DNA from: Sordaria brevicollis
Lineage: Eukaryota; Ascomycota; Sordariomycetes; Sordariales; Sordariaceae
Direction of reading: 5' to 3'
DNA length: 64,000 nucleotides
NCBI GenBank assembly: GCA_033439795.1
Contig: JAUTDP010000006.1
Coordinates: 806,001 to 870,000 of the forward strand
In this document: piece by piece, positions 48,408-60,370 of the stretch
Layout of the letters: each line of letters begins with the position of its first letter
How positions within the stretch are numbered: the first letter of the stretch is position 1
Notes under the pieces: model-generated
Database searches by the model: none
The model's input: only the letters and a program-made list of their open reading frames with translations
Told to the model about the DNA's origin: nothing
Translations under genes and position numbers: made by a program

Positions 48408-50202
48408 TCAGGAACCTCCGTTCGTTGCCCCAGCACCCGTCGTGTTGGTATCGTTTAACCTGACGATAACCCGCTGGTTGCAAATGTCGATGAACTGTTC
48501 GAATTTTTCGATAATCTTATTCTTCTCGTTGAGGGTCGCCTTCAGTTCGTCAATCTCTTTCTTGCTGTCTGCCTTGACCTTCTCGAGCTCCTCTTTCGTC
48601 CTGGCGATTTCACGACGCAGATCCGCACGAATACGTTCTTCGGGTGACGGTTGTGGCTTGCTATAAATCGCGGGTCGGTTTTCGGCCAAGCCGGTTGCAA
48701 CCTTTTGCGGGTTACGATTGATGGCAGCACGAGCATTGTATATGTCGCGCGGAAGAAGGGGAACGTGGGGATGATCTTGCTGGAGAATTTCGAGCGTCTC
48801 GCTAACAGTGACACCTGCACGTGGTCAGCTAAAGAGGATTCAACCAGGAGATGCGAACGGGGAACAACATACCATTTTCCTTCAACTGCTTCACAGCAGC
48901 AACCATCTTGCTGTCCAGCTTCCGCGCCGCAGGGTGTAACAGAGGACTTTCGCTCGGGCCGTGGTTGTGCGTAAGGTGGACGGCATCGGGGCGGTATCGG
49001 ATAGTCCATTGTGTGCGTTGCTCAATGGCAAAGAAGCCGAATGGGCAGTCGCACTTGCGAGACGTCGTTTTGCGCTTCCGCATCTCAGGACTCACCCGTT
49101 TAGGCGGCTTCCCGGCACGGTCACACACAAACAGCACTTTCTTGAGACCCGGAACCGTCTTTTTCGAGCGCCCAATGACCACGGCATAGCCTACCGAGGT
49201 GCAGTACTCCAACACATGCTTGTGAATAGCGTCCAGCGTTTCAAAGCTTCCCCCCTCCGGAGGTGCTGACATCATCAAGCCACGTGGTTGTCGTTGAACA
49301 AACGGTCCTCCGTCGTTCCTGTTCCCATCGTCATCTCCAGATTCGCCCTGGTGTCCAGTGATCTCCATATCATCATCGTGACTGTTGACTTGGGCAGCAT
49401 CCGCGGGCTCAGGGTGAGGTGGGGTTGGTTGTTGCTGAACGTGTTGCACATGCTGCACCTTTTGTACCTGCTGGACTTGCGGAATTTGCGGCTGAACCGG
49501 AGGCAGGGTCGGCTGTGGTGGTGGATGTGGTGTTGATTGTTGAGACAAGATGGAGTTGTCGTTCTGGACGGACTGGTTAAGCGACTGTTGGTTGAGGGAC
49601 TGCTGGTTCAAGGACTGTTGTGCGAGCGATTGTTGGGCAAGAGACTGTTGCGTAAGGGCCTGGCTTAGCGGTGCTTGGCTCATGGGCGATGCCGTCAGAG
49701 ACTGCTGACCGAGTGATTGCTGACCGAGCGACTGGCTCATGGGCGGCTGGCTCATGGGTTGTTGGCTTAACTGCTGGGCAGTCAATGGCTGTTGAGGTAT
49801 GGGCTGCTGGTTCAGCGATTGTTGAAGATACGGCAAAGTGTTGGCGGCTTGTTGTTGCATTTGTCGAGGTGCTGGAGGTCGTGGGCGCGGCATCGCCTGC
49901 GGCATCTGGGCCTGAGACTGTCGTGCGGCATTTTGAACGGTCGATACGCTCGGGATCGGAGGAGTGGGAGTCGTGTAGAGATGGTGCGAGTATTGACTTT
50001 GCGGTGTCTGTTGAGCATGTTGGGTGTGTTGCGACGCGTAGGCCTGGGACTGGTATGGAGACGCGTGCTGCTGAGATAGCGACGGCGACGGCTTGTTAGA
50101 AGGCGCCGTGTTGACGCTGTGCGTTGGAAACTGTCGACGAAGCTGGCCGCCGAGGTTGCCAAAGGCCAGACCGGGATGCCCGCTCCCGGAGGACATGGTC
50201 AA
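48408..50202 (-). CDS. FAR1-domain DNA-binding protein with Gln-rich N-terminus (2 exons)
   Basis: Exons 50202-48873 and 48814-48408; a 58-bp intron (GTATGT...CTGAC...CAG) gives 578 residues. Residues 1-270 are Gln/Pro/Ser-rich with QQSLx repeats, and an acidic patch lies at 275-292. Residues about 325-415 form a FAR1/WRKY-GCM1-type zinc domain (Cys360, Cys384/Cys386, His412-Asn-His414). Residues 444-500 hold a DIYNARAA motif seen in MULE-related FAR1 proteins, and 502-555 a Lys/Glu-rich coiled coil. FAR1 domains bind DNA in transcription factors and in Mutator-like transposases. There is no DDE transposase domain here, so a domesticated transcription regulator is likely (inference). A second Met two codons in (50196) is an equally good start. 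Only the C-terminus faces the RIP region, 1.1 kb away, yet the gene itself is not RIP-mutated. Confidence 0.88.
49560..49745 (-). repeat. Imperfect 15-bp coding repeats (QQSLx) in the FAR1 gene
   Basis: The CDS at residues about 158-212 contains repeated pentapeptides QQSLG, QQSLT, QQSLA and QQSLN plus PMSQ variants, encoded by imperfect 15-bp units. Such arrays change length easily by slippage. It lies in the Gln-rich, probably disordered activation-type region. Confidence 0.8.
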
Positions 50203-50264
50203 AGGAAGAGAAAAGAAAAAGAAAAAAAGAGATAACGGCTCAAGAAGAAGAAGAGAGCCAAACG
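50203..50264 (-). promoter_or_regulatory. Pyrimidine-rich leader of the FAR1 gene
   Basis: Directly upstream of the ATG the coding strand is almost pure C/T (plus strand A/G runs). CT-rich tracts next to the start are common in filamentous fungal promoters and leaders. No mapped transcription start. Confidence 0.4.
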
Positions 50265-52134
50265 AGAGTATTGAATTGCGACGGGAGGAACGTAAAGGAT
50301 CTTGAGCAGGGACCAGGAAAGCCCGGTTGAGCTCGTGCTATGGATGCTATGCCGAAGCCCACTGTAGTCCCAGGGCAGCCGCAGAGCAAGACGCAACGCA
50401 GTCGAGTGCTTCAAATGACGTTGCGACTCGACCCTTCTTTTGCGAAATCGTAAAGGGCACGCCGAGCTGGAGCTGGCCTGTCGGGAACGGGCCGGGCTGT
50501 TGAACCAGATCGGAGCCGGGGGCGGGTGTGTACCGAAAGTGGGAGGAGGTGTGTGATTGAGAGAGGACTGGAGAAAATGTATGGGATGTGCGGAGGATGT
50601 GCAATTAAGAAAAAGAACAAAAAGACTGCATGCAACGGGCTGTCAACTTGAGTTGCCCTGCTCTGCGTCTGTCAGCATGGTCTGTGCATTTTCCACATGG
50701 AGCCGTACAGTATGCGCTGAGAGAGCTTCGCCGGATTTAGAACAAATGAGCACGGTGAGAGAGACGACTTGACCAACCAACTTTCATCCTCGCGTTTGGA
50801 ATTTCTGTCTTGGCCCACTTATAACTCCGCGTTCTTATGCCGGGCTGAATTCGATGTTCATGCCTCACAGCGGCAGTCCAAAAGTGGTGAACAGCAAAAG
50901 ACGCCAGATTGTGAATGAAGGCCTCGAAGGAGGAAGATATACATACGATGACACCACGCTCAGAAGGAAATTCTACTATTTCAAACTTTTGGGTCATATC
51001 GATCATGATGAAAAGTTGAAAGCTCACGAGAGTGCCAAAACACCCCGCTCAACCCATGTTCAAGGACCTAAACTGACAAGCCAGCGTTGATTCTCACACT
51101 CCCTGGCGTCACTTAGATGTTAGCTTCCTACACGCCCCTCCCCGCTTCTGCTTGTCTAAACAGCTTGAGCATCGACGACTCAATTGATCGCAAGCAGTTT
51201 ATGCTTGATCAATGTTTCTGACCACACCTAGAGCTTAACCGAGTTCAACCCTCCCTTGCTCATCAAAGTGATGGTGTTGAGAAGTTAGCATTCCTCGGAC
51301 AATCATTAACTTGGGCTCATGGCTGGCGAGTACTATGTTATTCATGTTCCATGTTCACTCGAAACAAGTTTGGAGATCTCTTGTCTGGGCTGAGCTGGGC
51401 CAACGAATGTCTTTCACTATCAACAGCAAAGCCACGATGTTACCGCCGCATCTGATTCGCTCGGGTGTCCAGGTACACCACAGATCACCACGTATGTAGG
51501 GAGGCAGGGAGGGAAAAGTCATGCGCGTTGGCAAAAGATCTCACTTGGGACGGCCGGTCCCGAATTGGCTTTTCTCAGCCTGCATCAGAAACCTTCATCT
51601 GACACTGCATCGTGCCGAGGCCGACAGATAATCTTTCCAAAAATAAACCCGGCGCCGAATCGATAAGGACGAATGTTGAGACCGGACTGTTCGGCAGACG
51701 AATGACTCTCTCTGACTATCGACACAGATGAGGACACGAAGCATAGGGCTCGATTTGACTGACACTTGATCAGCGCCTCGTGCCTACTTGCATGAACGCC
51801 AACTTGTTTGAAGTCGAACTAGCCTTTGGAGTCAGAGATTCGAGGTCGGTTTGCAAGCTGCCGAGATGATCACAATATTTACTGTCCAGGCAAGCACAAC
51901 GAACAAACCAACATCAAAACGTGTTGGCGGTCCGACTGACGTGATGCCTCTCTAAAGTCCGCGGTTCCGTATTTTCTATAACCACATCCGGCCTTGGACC
52001 GGGCCGTGCCGTTCGGCTCCCTTTGTCTTGGCACGGGCTGTTGGCTTCGGGCACGAACCGAGATCACCAACAGCCTTCACCAACAGTCTCTTTCCGCAGA
52101 ACTATATCCCTTTGGATTCTCCAAAAGCGTCCAT
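50265..52134. other. Intergenic region between FAR1 gene and HIS2
   Basis: 1.9 kb holding the promoter of the FAR1 gene and the 3' end of HIS2 (both genes are on the minus strand). Small open frames on both strands look like chance. No RNA gene, repeat or transposon seen. Confidence 0.55.
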
Positions 52135-53235
52135 CTAGTGCTCCAACCGCAAACTCTGGCGGAATTCGGCAATCGTCACGGCCTTATCTCGCAACTTCGA
52201 CTTGACATCCCCTTCCGTTCCGGGATGAGGAACCCTCTCCAGCGTCCAGAGTTCCGTGACGCCCATACTCTCCAAGTAATCCAGACCCCTCGCGTAGTTC
52301 GTGGCAACCTGTGCGATCCCATGGCTATCATCTGAGAATGTGAACTTGCCTCCCATCTTGATCCATTCCTGTTGAGTCGCTTGTTAGCACACTAACCTGT
52401 TCTCTCCCATTTAAGAAAGGGGAAATGGGTATAGAAGAAAGACTTACCTCAGCAACCTCCCTCCCCGGATACGGCTCCTTTAGTCCCTTCCTCAACGCGC
52501 TCGTATTAACCTCCAACCAACCCCCAACCTCCTTACAAACCTGCAAATTCCTCTTCATCCGTTCCCAAACCCCATCTCTCCAGCCTTTTACCCTCCTATC
52601 CGGCTCCTCCGAAAACAACCTAATCAAATCCAAGTGTCCCACCACTTTGGGTCTCGTAGCCTTCAACATTTCATACTGCTCATCGTAGTAAGCTTCCCAC
52701 AACTTCTCTTCTGAACCACCACCACAGGCCTCCTGAGCCTGCAAGAACATGGCTTTATCAAAGTCAATCGGGATTCCGCCTGTGTGGTGTAGGGAGCCGA
52801 TGAAGTAATCGACACATGGAGCCGAAGACAACAGGGACTTGATTAAGGGGCCGTATTCGGCGCCGCGGATCCATTCGCCTTCGAAACCGATCAGGATGTG
52901 GATCTGCGAGGCATATTTGCGCTGGAGACGCTGGGCTTCGGCGAGGTAAGAGGCGTGGCGGGGGATGAGTTGGGCGAGGGTAGTTTGGCCTTCGTCTGGA
53001 TCGAGCTGTATGATTTTGTTAGTTATCTTTCGCTATGGTGAAGGTGAAACTGGAGTTGGGGGAAATGAGATACCTCTTCGGGGTAGAGGTCCGAGAGCTG
53101 GGTACGGGGCATGTGCTCCGTCAGACCGATGGTCTTGTAGCCGACGCTGATGGCATGCAGGATCACTTCTTCGAGCTGGTCTTTGGCGTGTCCGGGGCAG
53201 AACTGCCCGGAGTGGGAGTGCATCGTGAACGCCAT
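52135..53235 (-). CDS. HIS2: Histidinol-phosphatase (PHP family), 3 exons
   Basis: Exons 53235-53074, 53005-52448 and 52368-52135 (introns 68 and 79 bp, both between codons) give 317 residues, the usual fungal length. It hydrolyses L-histidinol phosphate to histidinol and phosphate, the penultimate step of histidine synthesis, in the cytosol. PHP metal-binding motifs are all present: HSH at residues 6-8, GLTEH ending at His41, GFEGEW and IGSLHH in exon 2, VVGHLDLIRL later in exon 2 and SDDSHG in exon 3. The start at 53235 is chosen because the family begins with M-x-x-T/S-M-H-S-H-S; the longer open frame upstream to 53511 has no family similarity. No defect seen. Confidence 0.95.
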
Positions 53236-53666
53236 GGTTGGGGTCTTGGGGACTTTGTGATGAGGCGTAAGTAAGGGCGGATTGAGCCGGGTTTGAAAAC
53301 AGCCCAAACTGGCCTTCAGGAAGGATTTCACGGGCTTAATCACTTCGATGCAAATATCGCGGTGCACTTGCACGAGTGAAAAAAAGGAATTGGGGAGAGC
53401 TTTTGGCAAAAGGCAACGATTGTAAGTGGTAAGTCGGGGTGAAGTTCGCGTAAAGTTCAAGGAATTGAATTTCCACACTGCATTCGGAAACAGTGAGTCA
53501 ACAAACCGCACTCGCTACGAACGCACGCTCATACACCAAAGAAAATAGCAATTAAAAACCTTTTCATCACCTAGAGCACATCGTAGCAATAAAATGGAAA
53601 CTTAAAAAAAGGGAAAAGTCCACATGCGCTCATCACAAGATGCAAGTCATGAACGAAAAAAAGTGC
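53236..53666. other. Upstream region of HIS2
   Basis: Promoter side of HIS2, with no further gene recognised. An upstream in-frame extension of HIS2 exists here but looks non-coding. I did not find a convincing Gcn4/CPC1-type site by eye. Confidence 0.4.
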
Positions 53667-53672
53667 AAAAAA
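53667..53672 (-). terminator. RNA polymerase III terminator of tRNA-Arg
   Basis: Six T on the minus strand starting 5 nt beyond the tRNA 3' end, with another T-run further on (complement of 53,656-53,662). Confidence 0.75.
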
Positions 53673-53676
53673 TGGA

Positions 53677-53761
53677 CGATCCGGATGGGACTCGAACCCA
53701 CAACCTCAGTCTTATCCTCCCGAATTAGGAGGACCACACGATACCATTTCGCCACCGGACC
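53677..53761 (-). tRNA. tRNA-Arg (anticodon CCU) with intron
   Basis: The 85-nt gene folds as a cloverleaf: acceptor GGTCCGG/CCGGATC (one G-T), D stem GCGA/TCGT, anticodon stem TGGTC/GACTG, 7-nt loop CTCCTAA with U33 and anticodon CCU, 5-nt variable loop, T arm GTGGG-TTCGAGT-CCCAT and discriminator G. A 13-nt intron follows A37, the canonical position, and its AGGA pairs with the anticodon loop UCCU as in other intron-containing nuclear tRNAs. It decodes AGG. The A box (TGGCGAAATGG) and B box (GGTTCGAGTCC) are intact. Confidence 0.95.
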
Positions 53762-54140
53762 ACCGCTGATTGTTGAATGAAATGCAACGGCATTGTCTTT
53801 ATAAAGTCCGCGCCAAACATGTTGCCCCAACATTTACAGCCCCCGTTCTCCAACCCACACCAAAAACCAGACCACAACAACAATCAGATTGAGGTATAGA
53901 ACTTTCATCCGTATTATTACTATTTTATAGTTACGCATATTAAGGGCTGAAGTAAAACCAAGAAAGACGGATAGCATGCATCTCATCCCTTTTCTTAAGG
54001 ATCCGGCAAGGTCGGCGAGGGGCTTCCGTGATGTTCGTCTGGAAATATCCATTAACCTGCGTACGTTGTTTCTTTTTCCCAACACCTGGTTTTCCACACC
54101 AAAATATTGCATCGCATCCCCTCACCTCAACTCTCATACC
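53762..54140. other. Intergenic region between tRNA-Arg and dynamin-like gene 1
   Basis: 379 bp holding the tRNA upstream flank and the 3' end of the dynamin gene. Nothing else recognised. Confidence 0.5.
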
Positions 54141-56781
54141 TCAAGTCCTGAAAATTCCCATAGCAGCCTCAAACCCTTCAACCTCCTCATCAAGCCGCTG
54201 CCGCTTGCTCTTCGAAGCGCTGTCCTCGCCCGCAATCTGGTCCAGCTGGTTGTCGGTTAACTTCGCGATTAGTTCCGGGCACAAGATCTTTAGCGGGCTT
54301 TCCTCGCCGTCCAACAAGAGGCGGCTGACCACCTGCTGACAAATAGCGTCCACGAACCGCTTCCGGGCAATCTTGTAGTAGCTTTTCAGGACGTCGAAGA
54401 TGTTTTCCTTCACTTGGTCTGCGTGGGTCTTGTTGGGCTCTTGGAACGGAACGCTGGTGTTAATATTGACGCTCGGCGGCATATTAGGGTCAACAGTAGC
54501 AGACTCGGCGGCACCATTGGTGGTGTTGGTGTTTGGCTGTCCATGTGCATGTGCGGCCTGTGCCTGCGCTGCTGCGATTCGACGGTTCCGTGCCCGTTGG
54601 AGGTTCTCGTTGAAGTAATGGTTGTAGGTGTACGGCCGTCCGAGAAGCTCAGAGTCAACGAGGAACTTGGCGTGGGCTAGGGCACGCTTGTAGGCATCAA
54701 GGAGTCGGTCGTGCATGGCGTTCTCCCAAAGTTGATGAGCGACTTCCTTGTCGCTGCAGCACTGCGAGAGGAGGCTGCGAAGGAAGTGATCGATGACTAC
54801 GACAACGGTCTTGATGTGCATCTCGGCGTATTCCCGCCACTTTTGGGCCTGTTCTCGGAACAAAATCGTCAAGACGGATCCGCCAAACTGTGCGAAGAGT
54901 TAGCCAGAGATTCTGGTTGATAGTTTTTGCATGGAACTTCTTTGTTTACAGTGCCCAGCTCAGGTCCTTTGAAACCTGAATAATGCTCCTCGATGATGTT
55001 CTCAAGGCCATCTCTTGGCATCTCATTTTGGAAGAACTTGACCGGTATGATATTGCTGAGTGACTCGGGAGTGGTTCGGAGAACCTTGTTCATCAGATCG
55101 CTGCCCCCTAGCCAACACAGCTCAAAGCCGTGAAACCGGTACTTGTGTCCACTCCTTCGCATGAGCTCTGCGAATACTTCGTTCATATTGATAACAAGGG
55201 AGACGAGTCTCAGATTGGTGTGCTGTGCAAAATCAGGATGAACGTATTGACCTTCGAGGGCGTTGTGGGTCATCAGCTGAAAGCGCGATGCAAGCTTCAC
55301 GAGGTATTCTCGCTGGCTTGTCGGGCCTGACCTTGGTGCTCCCATGGCTTCGCGCTGCTTCCGGCGATCTTCCCAGAGCTTTGCAACCTCGAGCTTTTGC
55401 TTAGGGAGCTCTTGTTTTGCGAGAGTGGTCAAGATCGACTGGAGACTGGATTTCAATGGGTCGATACCAGAGCGGCCAAGCTTGCTGATACCATTCCACT
55501 CCGGCTTTGCAAACAGTTCTTGCTCCTTGTCCTTCAAGCTGTTGAGTTCGAGGTCATCCTCGTCACCACCACGACTGCGTACAACATAGTATCCCAGCTT
55601 GAGCGGGGACTGCTTGACGTGCTTCAGGATTGACTGGAACATGGCTTGCTCCTTAACAAGGTCAGGCTTGGTGAGCACCCCGATGGTTCTCGTTCCCGAA
55701 GGATCAGCCACTTTGGCATATTCCAGGATTCTCTCCGTAGCTGGGTCGGAAAGACAGGACATAACAGCTAGAATACTGCGTAGTTGCAGGCTTAGTTAAA
55801 GAAGCATTTAAAATCGAACAGTTAGACTCACATTGTTCGTTCATTTTCGATCTGTTGCCGAACCATTCGATCAACCATGCTCTTCCTCGCTTCGGTGGCA
55901 TAACCTGGGGGTGCGTTAGCAAAGCTCTTGTTGGAATCTCTGTGTGACTTACTGCCATGTCCCGTAACGTGAAATAAACCCGGGACATCAATGACCGTGA
56001 TATGGGGTTTCTGGATAACCCATCAGTATCCTTCGACCTTTTGTGTCAAAGAGAGACGACTTACATCCGGCCCCGAAATCTCAAGCTTCAGAATGTGCTT
56101 GGTAAAGACTGACGCCTTCGGGTCATTGGCCTCGCTGACAGGCTTGATGCCCATGTACTTGCCAGCCTGTGAAAGGATTAGAACTAGTAAGAATAAGCAC
56201 AAAAGGTGATGTTGCGCTCTTACTTCATTGATGATATCTGGCAAATCTGAAATCTGCCAGTCACCATCAACAGTGTACCGAAACCGTTTTAAGTACGACT
56301 TTCTATCCGAACTCGATGACGAAGAGGGTATGATGGTAATTGCGGTTCCAATAGAGTCGCTGCGGCGCAATGTGAACTGTGTCGCAAATCGGGTGCAGAG
56401 GTCCTGGCCACGCGGAAATGACAGACCGGTTAAGTTCTCGAGAAGTGCACTCTTGCCTGAAGACTGGCTTCCGACAACAACAATCTGGCGACTATCGTGT
56501 TAACCCAGGAACCTTTCGTTTGGCGTGTTCAGGATATCGGGCTTACGTACCCGAGATGTGTCAATACCTATCCCGATATCGCGAAGCTGATCCTGTTTCT
56601 CGAGGTATTGGTGTTCACCGAGAGGCTTATCCAGCTTTTCAACGAGAACATGATGTCCCAGTCCGTTGTTCGGTCTGTCCAAGGGATCGGGGCTACTGGG
56701 GACCTTATCCTGTTGCTCCGGTTGAACATGCCCGTTGGGAGTGGCGGGCTCATCTTGAGCGGTTCCAGCGCTGGCGACCAT
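54141..56781 (-). CDS. Mx-type dynamin-like GTPase, paralogue 1 (7 exons)
   Basis: Exons 56781-56551, 56484-56224, 56166-56065, 56010-55953, 55904-55832, 55775-54950 and 54887-54141 (introns 66, 57, 54, 48, 56 and 62 bp) give 765 residues in frame. G1 GSQSSGKS lies at residues 82-89, G3 DVPG at 206-209 and G4 TKPD at 277-280. The middle/stalk region spans about 300-670, the GTPase effector domain about 673-739, and an Ala/Asn-rich insert about 620-670. Dynamins of this Mx-like class hydrolyse GTP and assemble into helical oligomers on membranes or targets. There is no transmembrane segment, PH or proline-rich domain, so it is not classical dynamin. Paralogue 2 lies 1 kb upstream in the same orientation with the same exon plan. 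Fungal copies are poorly understood, so I give no function beyond the family. Confidence 0.93.
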
Positions 56782-57830
56782 GATGATGAGTTGAGTGACC
56801 TAAGGGATAAATATTTCCAGTCAGCAACATGTCCCTGCGCGATATTATCATTTTTTTTTTTTTTTTTTTTTTTTTTTTGAGGTTATCGGGTCTTGGTACC
56901 TAATAGTCGTGCTCGATCTGTGGAAATGGCAAGCAATCAAGCGTCCGTCAAGGAGCACACTGGCATGGGAATGAGATGCAACCACCTTTTCTCCCGAACC
57001 AACATGAATGTTGGGTACTCTTCAACGTCAAACGTTCAAGAGGTCGCCAGTCTCCGGCCAAAGGCAATGTCGGAGAACTCTCCGAAGACCGGAGTTGTTT
57101 ATGTAGGCGACATCGTTCGAGTTGATGACTGAGCAGATCTGAGCAGAAGTCTGAAGCTGGCGGGAGAAGTTCTGGCAAGCGACTTTAAGACGTCACTCTC
57201 TGAGTTGAATCAGGCCATTGCATGGATCTCCAATGGATTGTTGATGCATTTCGGGGAGAGTTGCCGGAGGCATTCCGGGACGCCGTCATCCACTTACTGG
57301 GCCGTGCTTAACATCTTCGGAGCACTAGAACCGATAATGGTCGCTGAGCGCCTGAGATACCCTACCCGACTTTATGACCGCCAACAAGCGGATGGAACAG
57401 TTCTTTTGAATGACGGGATGGGAAAGATGCCCTCGAGGGCCGTTAACTCAAGAAGTGAGGCCAACCCATCAAGGTCACCTGCCCGCAGCTTATCCTATTC
57501 AAGTCCGGGTTGTGCTTGTGCCTTACAGGAGTGCAGTGGGTCTGTGCGAGCATGCTCTTCGTCCCTTCCCTTCCTTTCCTCTTCTCCTCCCGCTTCCCCT
57601 CATCTCAACGAAATGAACCGGGAAGTCACAAGAAGATATCATCGACCATTTCTCAGGCCGGTGGCACCAATGATCCTTGCGTGGAGCAAGTACAATAATT
57701 AACACCACGGCCACAATCTACAGCATCTTCTTTTCTCACCAAAACTTGCCCACGTTATTCATCCACAAATCTATTAACCGACATGCACCACAAGCCATTG
57801 CTGGGGCCGGCTGCCCGCGATCCAGGGTTA
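56782..57830. other. Intergenic region between dynamin-like genes 1 and 2
   Basis: Promoter and leader of paralogue 1 and 3' end of paralogue 2. A T28 run lies at 56851-56878. A plus-strand open frame at 57205-57702 has no recognisable domain and lacks neighbours that would support it. Confidence 0.5.
56851..56878. repeat. T28 homopolymer upstream of dynamin-like gene 1
   Basis: 28 consecutive T on the plus strand (A on the coding strand), 70 bp before the start codon of paralogue 1. Confidence 0.9.
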
Positions 57831-60370
57831 TCAGCTTCGCAATACCTCCAAAGCCTTTCGCAGGCCTTCCAGCTCTGTTTCCAGCCTTTTTCTTGCAGCT
57901 AAAGTGGAAGCATCTTCACCAGCGATGCGGCTTAGACGACTGTCGCTCAGCTTGGCCACCCAGTCCGCCGTGAACACCTTAACAGGGCTCTGATCGCCAT
58001 CGAGGAGGAAATGGTTAATGGCCTGCTGGCAAATGTTGTCGACGAACCTCTTCCGGGCGACCTTATAATAGCTTTTGAGCATATCATGGATATCTTCCCT
58101 GACCTGCTCGGCATTGGACTTGTTTTCCACCGCGGTCGCCAGCAAAGTCTGCACCTTCTGGAGTTCAACCTTGGTATTCGCGCCACTCGTCTCCAACCCA
58201 ATAAGAATGGATTTTTGGCGGCCCAGTCTGGCCTTCTGCAGGTTATCGTTGAAGTAGTGATTGTAAGTGACCGGACGACCGTTGAGCTCCGTGTTGATGA
58301 CGAATTTTGCGTGCTCACATGCCCGCTGATAGCCAATCAGCAGATCATCTTGAAGACACGACCATAACTCCTCGCGTATTCGCTTGTCCTTTATCAGAGT
58401 CTTCAAGAGCGTGTAAAGAAACCGGTGAATAACCAAGATGGCCGTCTTAACGTGCCGTGTGGCGGCTTCGTCCCAATAAGAGGCCTGGGCTTTGAATGCC
58501 ATGGTCAAGACCGATCCGCCGAACTAATATTCTATTAGTACTGCTTTATCAGTGAATATTAGGCAGAGAAAGACTTACGGATCCCAGTTCCGGTCCACGA
58601 CTTGCTGAGTAGCAGTCTCCGATGAAAGTCATGATATCGCCCTTGGTGCTTTTGAAAGCGGTAATCTTCGGATGACAATACTCCGACAGTTCCGGAACCG
58701 TTGAGGCCCAGTCAAAAGCGTCGTTCATCAGCTCTATGTAGGAGGCGGTGTCGTCCTTCTCTGGCGTCTCCCCTTCGAAATTCCATGTCTGACCTTTTTT
58801 CCAGATCACGTTGGAGAATCCTTCGTTGAGGTCGATGATCCTGGTGATGAGCTTTAGTGGAGGCTCTTTCTCAAACAAGACGTCCCTGCTGTAAAGGCCC
58901 TCGAGAGCATCGTTCGCCAATCTCTCAAACCTCAGAGCCAACTTGATCAAGTGCTCACGTTGAGCTGTTGGGGTGGATCTCGGCGGCCCATATAAGATAC
59001 TTCTCTTCTCACACTCAGCCAGACGCTTCAGAACTTCCGCCTTCTGTTTCGGTAACTCGCGCTTGGCAAGGCCTGTAAGTAAAGTCTGCAGCTCCGTCCT
59101 CAAGGCATCAACTCCAAGTCTTCCGGCGTTGGCAAGATCTTTCCACGCTGGATCTTCAAAAAGTTCAGCCTCTCTACGCTTGCACTCGGATATGTCAAGA
59201 TCGTCTTCGTCAGCACCGCGGTTCCGTACGACGAAGTAACCAAGCTTGAGTGTTGGGCGCAGCGCTAAATCAGAAACCGATTTGAGGACCGCCTTCTCCT
59301 TTACCAAATCGGCCTTGGTAAGCACTCCAACCGTCCTCTCGCCTTTAGGATCGGCTGCTTTGGCCAACTGAAGAATTCCTTCGGTTGCTGGATCTGAAAG
59401 ACAAGACAGCACAGCCAAAACACTGAAACACTCAACGTTAATAAGATATCGTGAACGTACCCACAACACTCCAGAACTCACATTGTTCTCTCGTTTTTCA
59501 TATGTTTCTTCACCATCGTCTCGACCAAGAGCCTATCCTTCTCAGTAGCATAACCCACTGGAAGGTAATGTCAGATCGCAGTTTGCACGAAAGCCGACGG
59601 TTGTACACCTACGCTGGTCTGTGACCTGGAAAAGTCCAGGCACATCAATCACGGTCAAGTGGGGATTCTACAGGTTCAAACATCAGTTGGTCAATCCATA
59701 TGCTCTTTGACAATTCGAGATGATAGCGGGCTGACTACTCACATCAGGACTAGAAATCTCGATTTTGAGAATATCATCACTGAACATGGGAAGACTGAGA
59801 ATGTCTTTGTTGTTTCCCGATCTGATCTCCATGACCACATTTGCCTATGCCATCCTAGAGTCAGCCTTGTATTGTGGCCAAGGAGAAAGATAACCAGACC
59901 TTCTCAATAACACTCGCCACGTCCTCCGGCCGAAAATCGGTAAGTTCATGCCGGAACGCTCTCAACGTGTCTCTAAGCTTCTGGTCCGCATTGGCCCTGG
60001 GTATAATCGAGATGACGGTCTTCTTTACAGGGTGACGCCGTAATGTGATTTGCGTTGCAAACCGGGTGCAGCAGCCTTGACCTCGCGGCAGCGAAAAACC
60101 CGTCAGGCTTTCGAGAAGAGAGCTCTTGCCAGAGGATTGCCCGCCCACGACGATAATCTGGGTTCAAACAAGATAAGTCTCAGGAGCAAGACCGTGAGCT
60201 GATGAACCTTGGCAATAGTTACGTACCTGAGACGTTTGAATGTCGATCCCCAGATCGCGAAGCTTGTCCTGCTTCTCGAGATATATGTGATTCCCGAGAC
60301 TGTCAAGGTTGGCATAGCTAGTGCCGTCTGGCGGCTGGCTTGATGGAAGAGTAACCAAGCTGTTCTCCAT
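57831..60370 (-). CDS. Mx-type dynamin-like GTPase, paralogue 2 (7 exons)
   Basis: Exons 60370-60227, 60157-59900, 59844-59743, 59667-59613, 59557-59482, 59422-58579 and 58523-57831 (introns 69, 55, 75, 55, 59 and 55 bp) give 723 residues. G1 GGQSSGKS is at 53-60, G3 DVPG at 176-179, G4 TKAD at 247-250 and the effector domain about 632-697 (DMLKSYYKVARKRFVD). Six intron positions and phases match paralogue 1, and exon 3 is 102 bp in both, which proves duplication of the whole gene. The N-terminus is shorter, and the Ala/Asn insert of paralogue 1 is missing. The second intron donor is GTCTGG, weaker than the others, but the frame and the paralogue support it. A cytosolic oligomeric GTPase by family; role unknown. 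Confidence 0.93.

Noticed and set aside
49671..50099. Plus-strand frame opposite the FAR1 gene
   Set aside because: Shadow of the CAG/CTG-rich coding repeats on the other strand.
53236..53511. Longer HIS2 start
   Set aside because: The extension has no resemblance to the family, and the PHP motif HSH must lie a few residues from the N-terminus.
57205..57702. 165-codon plus-strand frame between dynamin genes
   Set aside because: No domain, Ser/Pro-rich low complexity, and it overlaps the presumed promoter of the minus-strand gene.
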